DNA of 8,616 bases from Holosporales bacterium (GTDB taxonomy: Bacteria > Pseudomonadota > Alphaproteobacteria > Paracaedibacterales > UBA11393), in NCBI GenBank assembly GCA_003542655.1, contig DPKF01000172.1:1-8616 (forward strand), read 5' to 3'. The position numbers and the translations under genes were made by a program. The notes beneath the pieces are model-generated. The model saw only the letters and a list, made by a program, of their open reading frames with translations. It was not told where the DNA came from and did no database searches. Of the stretch, positions 1-6,100 are shown in pieces (position 1 is the first letter of the stretch; every line of letters begins with the position of its first letter).

Positions 1-1
1 T

Positions 2-157
2 CTTGACAATGGGGGGCAGTATATTATTGAAGACCTAAAATCGGGTGTGAATAAAGCAACAATCTGCCGCAATTTTAGTATTAAACGGTCAACACTTTAT
101 GATGCGCTTAATCGCGCTGGAAATCCGCATTTATTTGTCACCACGTCGTTGACTTGA
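2..157 (+). CDS. C-terminal tail of a serine recombinase (resolvase/invertase family), 5' end outside window
   Basis: The open frame enters from the left edge and ends at TGA 155-157, giving 51 visible residues. They read as the helix-turn-helix tail of the Hin/Tn3-resolvase serine recombinase family. The visible part includes an acidic/Gln-rich first helix (IIEDLKSGVNKATICRNF) followed by the recognition helix (IKRSTLYDALNRAG), close to the family pattern 'I..L...G.S...IAR.FGVSR.TLY..L'. In these enzymes this tail binds the recombination site while the catalytic serine lies in the N-terminal domain, which is outside the window. It could instead be the HTH of another transposase or regulator, but the RSTLY-type helix near the C-terminus favours a resolvase or invertase. 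Intactness of the catalytic domain cannot be judged here. Confidence 0.7.
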   Translation, partial: LDNGGQYIIEDLKSGVNKATICRNFSIKRSTLYDALNRAGNPHLFVTTSLT

Positions 158-185
158 TGCAGGATGGACCTTATCTGCTAACTAT

Positions 186-205
186 TGATTATTTTAGAAT
201 AATCA
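186..205. repeat. AT-rich inverted repeat downstream of the recombinase
   Basis: Two perfect 8-base arms (TGATTATT and AATAATCA) are separated by TTAG, starting 28 bases after the recombinase stop codon. The stem has only one G-C pair per arm and is followed by a short TGTTT, so as a terminator it would be weak. It could also be a recombinase-binding half-site pair. The function is not established. Confidence 0.35.
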
Positions 206-267
206 TGTTTAGTCGACATTATATTATATGTTTGGACGTTTGGTATTTTTTCTTTTGGTCGGATATA

Positions 268-276
268 TGATATACT
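268..276 (+). promoter_or_regulatory. Candidate extended -10 promoter element for the ATPase gene
   Basis: The sequence TGATATACT fits an extended -10 (TGn followed by TATACT, five of six consensus bases). The hexamer at the usual -35 distance (about 248-253, TTTTCT) is poor, which an extended -10 can tolerate. Transcription would begin near 283, giving a leader of only about 24 bases before the ATG at 307. The call is by eye only, in an AT-rich stretch where chance matches are common. Confidence 0.35.
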
Positions 277-306
277 TTTAGTCAGGAACTTTTAATAATA
301 TAAAAA

Positions 307-1551
307 ATGTATAAACGTTGGCAACAAGCAAGAATAGAAGATGCTTTAAATACAAGACGTGTTCTTTTGTTATCGGGTCCCAGGCAATGTGGTAAAACGA
401 CATTGGTTGAATCTTATGAAAAACAGGACACCATTTATAGAACTTTAGATGATCTTTCTTTATTAGCAGCTGCAAAGATGGATCCTCATGGTTTTGTGAC
501 CCACGACAATGAATTAATGATTATTGATGAAATACAACGCTGTCCAGAATTATTACAGGCTATTAAGATGGATGTTGATAAAAATAAAGCTATGGGGCGA
601 TTTTTGTTAACAGGTTCCGCTAATATACAATCACTTCCCTCTGTTAAAGAATCATTAGCAGGACGTGTGCGGCATTTGCGGCTAAGACCCTTAGTACAAG
701 GCGAGATTGAAGAATATGCTTCAAATTTTTTATCTTTATTATTTGATAATGATTTAGATATAGCGTCCAGCTTTAATATAAAAGAAACTTTAATAAAAGC
801 TGATTATCTTGATATGGCCCTGAGTGGCGGTTATCCAGAACCACTCACGCTTCACAATCAGCAACATAAAAAAGAGTGGTTTGATGATTATCTAGAAGCT
901 TTAATTCAAAAAGATTTAAAGGATATTGTTCAAATTCGACGCACAGATTCGTTAAGAAAACTGTTACAGATTTTAGCGGCTTGGTCGTCACGGTTGATAG
1001 ATTTTTCTGCCATTGGCAGTGGTTTATCTATTTCAAAATTAAGCCTGATATCCTATGTTGGCAGTTTAGAAATGCTTTACTTAATAGAACGTGTACCGCC
1101 TTGGACCAAAACGATGTATGACAGAGTGGGCAAAAAAGAAAAACTTTTCATGACAGATACGGGTATGTTAGGGCATTTATTAAACTGGAATAGGGAAAAA
1201 ATACACCTAGATGCAACGGCTAGTGGATTGCTTATAGAGACATTTGTCTTTACACAACTTGCAGCGTTAATTGATGCCCAAAGTCAGCCTTACCACTTAT
1301 TTCATTACCGCGATAAAGACAAACGAGAAATTGATTTTGTAATTGAAAATGGTGATGGAGATATCGTTTGCATAGAAGTAAAAGCAGGATCATCTGTTTC
1401 TAAAGATAGTTTTAAGCATTTGTTTTGGTTTAAAAATAAATTCTCAAATAAAAAACCGTTTAAGGGAATTGTTTTGTACACAGGGGCGCATAAGCTTTCT
1501 TTTGGTGATGGTTTTTGGGCATTACCCATTTCTAGTTTATGGAAAGCCTAA
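307..1551 (+). CDS. AAA_14/DUF4143-type ATPase
   Basis: This 414-residue protein matches the layout and length of the widespread AAA_14 + DUF4143 family, whose cellular role is largely unknown. Visible motifs are a P-loop GPRQCGKTT (24-32, lysine 30), Walker B ELMIIDEIQ (69-77, D74/E75), sensor-1 LLTGSAN (100-106) and a conserved AGR (118-120). The C-terminal third carries REIDFVIE (340-347) followed by IEVKAG (356-361). This E-x-D...ExK arrangement is like the degenerate PD-(D/E)XK nuclease fold attributed to DUF4143. The start is fixed by an in-frame TAA at 301-303, one codon upstream, and by the family-typical N-terminus. The only Shine-Dalgarno-like AGGAA (284-288) is 18 bases away, so initiation may be leaderless-like or weak. 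The gene looks intact and monocistronic, with no clear terminator after it. Nothing here ties it functionally to the downstream genes. Confidence 0.88.
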   Translation: MYKRWQQARIEDALNTRRVLLLSGPRQCGKTTLVESYEKQDTIYRTLDDLSLLAAAKMDPHGFVTHDNELMIIDEIQRCPELLQAIKMDVDKNKAMGRFLLTGSANIQSLPSVKESLAGRVRHLRLRPLVQGEIEEYASNFLSLLFDNDLDIASSFNIKETLIKADYLDMALSGGYPEPLTLHNQQHKKEWFDDYLEALIQKDLKDIVQIRRTDSLRKLLQILAAWSSRLIDFSAIGSGLSISKLSLISYVGSLEMLYLIERVPPWTKTMYDRVGKKEKLFMTDTGMLGHLLNWNREKIHLDATASGLLIETFVFTQLAALIDAQSQPYHLFHYRDKDKREIDFVIENGDGDIVCIEVKAGSSVSKDSFKHLFWFKNKFSNKKPFKGIVLYTGAHKLSFGDGFWALPISSLWKA

Positions 1552-1765
1552 GATAGTCAATTTTTTTCTTGATACTTATTTTTAATCTTTGAAACGATGT
1601 TTTTAGGATCAACAAACCCGTGCTGTGCGGTGCTGTTCTTTGACCGTTACGATAATATAAAAGTAATGCAGACAGGAAAATATTTATCTCAATGGTTTTT
1701 ATAGTGTTTGCTTACGTGTTTTCATGATTTTCCGAAATGACATAAATTTTGTGGGAGATGATTTG
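1552..1765. other. Intergenic stretch without a supported gene
   Basis: Between the ATPase stop and the candidate promoter at 1766 I see no credible gene, RNA or mobile element. A T-rich run (1560-1567) follows the stop, but the stem around it is at best five pairs, so no terminator is called. A 35-codon open frame at 1597-1704 has a locally higher GC start but no ribosome binding site and no recognisable motif. Confidence 0.5.
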
Positions 1766-1794
1766 TTGACTCTAAATTTTTAGAGGCGCATAAA
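1766..1794 (+). promoter_or_regulatory. Candidate sigma70-type promoter with overlapping dyad
   Basis: A -35-like TTGACT (1766-1771, five of six bases) and a -10-like CATAAA (1789-1794, four of six) are separated by 17 bases. A perfect palindromic sequence, CTCTAAATTTTTAGAG (1770-1785), overlaps the end of the -35 and fills much of the spacer, where a repressor could act. Transcription from here would run through about 135 bases of leader, including the dyad at 1888-1911, into the gene at 1937. Assignment is by eye. Confidence 0.35.
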
Positions 1795-1887
1795 GAAGTC
1801 AGGAAGAATTTGCTGTGGAAAGTTAACTTTAGGACTGTTTCTTTTGATGCATAACCTTCTAGTTGGATGATATAAAACGCATCTTTA

Positions 1888-1911
1888 AATGTGAACAATA
1901 CTGTTCACATT
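1888..1911. promoter_or_regulatory. Perfect 10+10 base dyad, candidate operator or leader hairpin
   Basis: The arms AATGTGAACA (1888-1897) and TGTTCACATT (1902-1911) are exact reverse complements around the four-base spacer ATAC. The dyad ends 11 bases before the AAGGAA ribosome-binding site and 25 bases before the ATG at 1937. A -10-like TATAAA sits at 1871-1876, so the dyad would lie at or just after that start site. Its symmetry fits a dimeric helix-turn-helix repressor site. Alternatively it forms a stable leader hairpin in RNA. It does not fit the Bacillus-type LexA box, which has four bases between GAAC and GTTC rather than the six found here. No cognate regulator gene is in the window. 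Confidence 0.5.
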
Positions 1912-1936
1912 AGCTTATTGAAAAGGAAATTTCGTT

Positions 1937-3052
1937 ATGAAAACTCAATTAAAAACATACTTATTATGTGGCGCCTGTGCTTTTGGAACCATGGTAAATG
2001 CTTCAGAAGATATACCTACTCCTCTATCATCAATAACACTAGGTTTTTTCACTATACCTCAAGAAATAGTGCAATCTAAATCGAGATTTATTGAACCTTT
2101 ATTGAGTAAAAAGGATTATCCTGAACTCTTTACTCAACAACAAACTGGGACCACTGGTGATCTTGTTCCTTCTGAACATTCAGCGGTAAGTACCGTCGGA
2201 CGTGATGTAATTCATCATATGAGTGGTATGAGTTCAGATAATAGTTTTTTTGTTGACCAGTGTTTGTTTATAGCTCAACGGAGTGCGGATAATTTATTAG
2301 AGGAATATCAAGGTGAAAAGGAAAAAAAAGATGTAAGACCAAAAAATGCTGTGGAGGCAGTCAGTCATTTTCAGAAGTATTTGAATGTGTTTGTAGCATG
2401 CCAATGGAATGTTGTACCAGGTCTTGAATTAAAATATGGAGCTAAAGAAACACAGGTAAATATAAGTACTGCTTTGTTCACTTTTATTAGCAGCGTTGCA
2501 AAAGGAGTATTAAGTGCAGGGGCTACAGCAGTTTGCGATGTTCTACTAAACAGGGATAAAAACCAAAATAATAGTACAAATTTTGTGATATTTGATTATT
2601 GTACGGGCTCTACAAATTTTAATAGTTTATGTATGGGCGAAACAACTAATAATGACGGGGTATTAAGATTGAATCTTCTGTATTTATATTATAATGCATC
2701 AGAGTTAAAAGCAGGATTTTTGGGTGGAAATACTAAAAAAAGAAAATGTGATTTTTATGTTAGGTCGGCTTTTTTGTCTTTAGCCAAACCTAACTTATTT
2801 GCTTGTCGCAAATTAGTGTCGGAAATTGCTACCCTTGAACACACAAGACAATTTAGGCAAAGTTATGCGGCAGATCCTGAAATATTAAAGCTACATAATC
2901 AGCATATGGAAGAAAGAGAAAGACGTAAACTACAGGAAGAAATTTCCAGTATTTCTTGTGATGAAGAGAGCATAAGAGACGCAATTAATTCAGATGAGGA
3001 AATTAGTAGAAATAATATAAAAGATGAACAAAGGAGTTGGATGCTCCTATAA
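1937..3052 (+). CDS. Putative exported protein of unknown function, cysteine-bearing
   Basis: This 371-residue protein matches no family I recognise. The start at 1937 is supported by AAGGAA at 1923-1928, eight bases upstream. The N-terminus is a convincing Sec signal peptide: Lys at 2 and 6, a hydrophobic core around LLCGACAFG, and a likely cleavage after VNA (residues 20-22) before SED. The mature part holds eight cysteines spread along the chain, compatible with disulfides in an exported protein. It has a small-residue-rich hydrophobic stretch around 180-203 (FTFISSVAKGVLSAGATAV) that could be an amphipathic or membrane helix, and ends in a charged, probably coiled-coil tail (about 320-365) rich in Glu, Arg and Lys. 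It precedes the signal-peptide protease-NB-ARC gene by 98 bases on the same strand, which suggests a partner role but does not prove one because a terminator lies between them. Confidence 0.8.
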   Translation: MKTQLKTYLLCGACAFGTMVNASEDIPTPLSSITLGFFTIPQEIVQSKSRFIEPLLSKKDYPELFTQQQTGTTGDLVPSEHSAVSTVGRDVIHHMSGMSSDNSFFVDQCLFIAQRSADNLLEEYQGEKEKKDVRPKNAVEAVSHFQKYLNVFVACQWNVVPGLELKYGAKETQVNISTALFTFISSVAKGVLSAGATAVCDVLLNRDKNQNNSTNFVIFDYCTGSTNFNSLCMGETTNNDGVLRLNLLYLYYNASELKAGFLGGNTKKRKCDFYVRSAFLSLAKPNLFACRKLVSEIATLEHTRQFRQSYAADPEILKLHNQHMEERERRKLQEEISSISCDEESIRDAINSDEEISRNNIKDEQRSWMLL

Positions 3053-3074
3053 TTTTTATTAAGAAAGCATAAAA

Positions 3075-3102
3075 TCACGGGGGGTTTTCCCCGTGAATTT
3101 TT
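3075..3102 (+). terminator. Intrinsic terminator between the two exported-protein genes
   Basis: The arms TCACGGGG (3075-3082) and CCCCGTGA (3089-3096) are perfectly complementary around a six-base loop (GGTTTT) and are followed one base later by TTTTT (3098-3102). AAAA just upstream (3071-3074) could make it work in the other direction too. It starts 23 bases after the stop at 3052, so it should end or attenuate transcription before the 1541-residue gene. Confidence 0.85.
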
Positions 3103-3150
3103 ATATAAAAATATTTTAAAAACACTCAACTTACATTAAGGATTTTTAGT

Positions 3151-6100
3151 ATGGTACATAGTAAATTTAAATTCTTATTAATGATATTTTGTAGTTTGGT
3201 ACTATTAAAAGAAATTTTAGCTAGTGAACAAACGGGACATTTAGAGCAGGATGATTTAACGTCTGAATCAACTAACTTTCATAGATTAAAAGCTGGGGAA
3301 CATATAAATTTTATAAAAACAGAAAAAGATTTTTTAATTAAAGAAAAAGACGGTGTTTTATACTCTCCGTATAATAAACCAGAAGAGTCACAAAGTGCTA
3401 CGCTCAAAAGAACGGAATGGGATTTGAGGGAAACTATTCCCAGGGAGTTATCACAAGAATGGCCATTTAATTTAATTGGAAAATTAGAGCTTTCGTTTGA
3501 GTATGACAGTATTGCCATAGGAACTGGCACGCTTGTAGGCCCGCGTCATGTATTAACGTGTGGTCATAACATTTATGATAAAAACAAAGGTGGTATGGTA
3601 AAATCTATACGTTTTCATCCTGCTAGAACACCAGATAGCTCACCATTTGGCTTTTATGAAGTTGCTGCATTTTTTGTAGAACCGGGTTTTTTAGATAGAA
3701 CCAAAGGCAACAATTATAAAAATTATGATCTGGCATTATTAGTTTTGTCGACAGTTCCTGTAGACCAAAATTTCCAGCGCCTTGGTTACGCACAATTAGC
3801 ATATTATCCAAATGATGATGATCTGAAGAGAGGACTCGAGCAGTTTAGGCTTACAGGTTATCCAATAAGTAAAGATAAAAATGGAGATCAGATGTATAGT
3901 ATGGCAGATACTATAGAGTCAGTTTCACAATTTTTATTAACGTATTCAATGACTACTTCTTGTGGACAAAGTGGTAGCCCTATTTGGCACTATTTGAGGA
4001 CTATTCCTATAATTGTTGCTATCCACACTCATGGGGTTACAGGAGGCCATAATTTTGGAACACGTATAACTAAAACAATTCTTTCTCATATTGTCCATTG
4101 GATATCTCTCACATGGGATATTGAATTGGGTGAACAAATAATTTTTCCGTTAAGCACTAAGTTACTACAAAAAGAAGCTACCCCTGATTTAAAAGAAAGT
4201 ATATCCATTTTACATCCATCTATAGAACAATTACCATGGTATATAAAGAAACTATTTCCGATGGAGTTACAAGAAATGGATTTTATATTTGAAGAATTGC
4301 CTAGAGCACATTATGTTCAACTGTATGAAGGCGGTTTGATAGAAGAAAATCCCAGATTAAAGATGGACTTTTCTGCTTTAGGATTGCCTGATGAATTAAC
4401 AGGAACGCGGGCCGGATTAGAACGAATGATGAGGTGTTTACAAGATAGACACGGGTATATTCTAGGGCATTACAAAGAATTAATAGATATTTATCGTTAT
4501 ACATGCGAATTGCAGAAAATAATATTTCATCATGCTGCGCAAATTATTTATTGCATACGTAGTGAAGGAGGAAATCCTCTTAAAGATTCTTTATGGAAAG
4601 AAGTTCATAAGCAGTACTGTAAAAATCTTGAAAACGTTAATAAAGCAGCACGGATGTGGAAAAACGATTACAAACATGAAGTCGCCACAATACCGTTTAA
4701 TTTGCCAAAATTCAATATACACTTTGTAGATACGTATGTGCCTGCAACAGCTGAAACGTGCCTCACCAAACTGTATCGTGAGCTTCATAAAAATGGCACT
4801 GTTGTGATCACCGGTATGGGCGGTGTTGGAAAAAGTACACTTGCTGCCCGTTTTGTACAAGAAGCTAAAGAACACGGCGTCTTTGATGTTGTTGCCTGGA
4901 TTCCTGCAGAGACTGAGGAGAGTACTAAACAAGCTTACGTAGAATTATTGGATGATTTAGATATTATTGTTCCTGATGATAAGAAAATTGATTTAAACTA
5001 TCTTAAAAAATCGCTGAAAAAAGCTTTGCACGGTAAACAATTCCTGATTGTTTATGATAATGCACCAACGCTAGCAGAGTTTGAAGCCAGGCGCCTGGAA
5101 GGTGGACATAGTGTCGTGACAACCAGGATGAATCCAGGTTACGATGTCTCCTCAATCAGGCTGGACGTTTTTTCCGAAGCTGAAGCACTTCGTTATATGC
5201 AAAACATAATACAATTTCCAAAAGAATCTAACCCGACTGAAAATGAAAATCAACTAAAAGTGCTTGCCAAAAAATTGGATTATTTGCCTTTGGCTTTAGA
5301 CTTAGCCTGTTCATATATTATAGATGAAAATATTCATGTAGGTGCGTATATAATATTATTTGATGAAAAATTTACCTCACTCGCAACTTATTATAGAAAA
5401 GAAGGAATAGAATATCTATCTGATAGTGATGATGATACTCCTTCTATAGAAATAAAGCCGCCTAAGGACGAAAAATTAACTAAAAAAAGTCTACTTACTT
5501 CATTCTTAGTTTCCTATGATAAGTTTTCTAACAGAGAAAAAAAAGCACTTCACACACTTTGCTACTTACAAGCAGATAAAAACTCTATAGACGTTTTGAA
5601 TTTTTTAGACCCTAAAAATTCAGTATTTAAATTATTGGTTAAAAAAAATATTATTTCATATCAAGGTGAAGGAAATAAATATATTGGGATTCATCGCTTG
5701 ACGCAACAGGTTGGGCGTTTTATTCATGAACGAACTGAAGGGTTTAAAAATCAGAAGAAGCTGTTTTTCCTCACTTTACAAAATGCGCTTGTCATAAGCC
5801 TTATGAATATTAAAGAACATCTTAATTCTTTTTCTTTAGAAGAAGCCAAAGATGCCTTGGAAAAATGTTTTTTCTTAAAACAAGCATGGCTATCAGTGGG
5901 GATACATTCCAAAAATCATGCTATAGATTTATTGGATGCAAAGGGAAACTCTGTTTTGCTTGTTGAAAATGAGGTTGCCAATCAATTTTTAAAATATAAA
6001 GAACTTTCTGACACCACACTTCTATCTTTTTTAAAATGTGATCAGGAAACGCTTGATAAACTGAAAGAAACAGCGCACTCTATTTTCCCCCATGTTACTG

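Noticed and set aside
1597..1704. 35-codon open frame with locally higher GC in the gap after the ATPase
   Set aside because: No Shine-Dalgarno, no motif, and its length is expected by chance.
1888..1911. LexA (SOS) box
   Set aside because: The spacing of GAAC and GTTC is six bases rather than four, and it is not the direct GTTC-N7-GTTC of alphaproteobacteria.
1937..1990. Possible lipoprotein box around LLCGAC of the 371-residue exported protein
   Set aside because: The residues before either cysteine do not match the L-[AST]-[GA]-C pattern; an ordinary signal peptidase I site after VNA fits better.
1891..2079. 62-residue plus-strand frame starting inside the 1888-1911 dyad
   Set aside because: It overlaps out of frame with the gene at 1937, which has the good ribosome binding site and signal peptide; the reading starts within the dyad and lacks its own site.
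4591..4932. 113-residue minus-strand open frame inside the protease-NB-ARC gene
   Set aside because: It lies antisense to the linker and P-loop coding region, whose plus-strand motifs are unambiguous; no ribosome binding site or recognisable domain.
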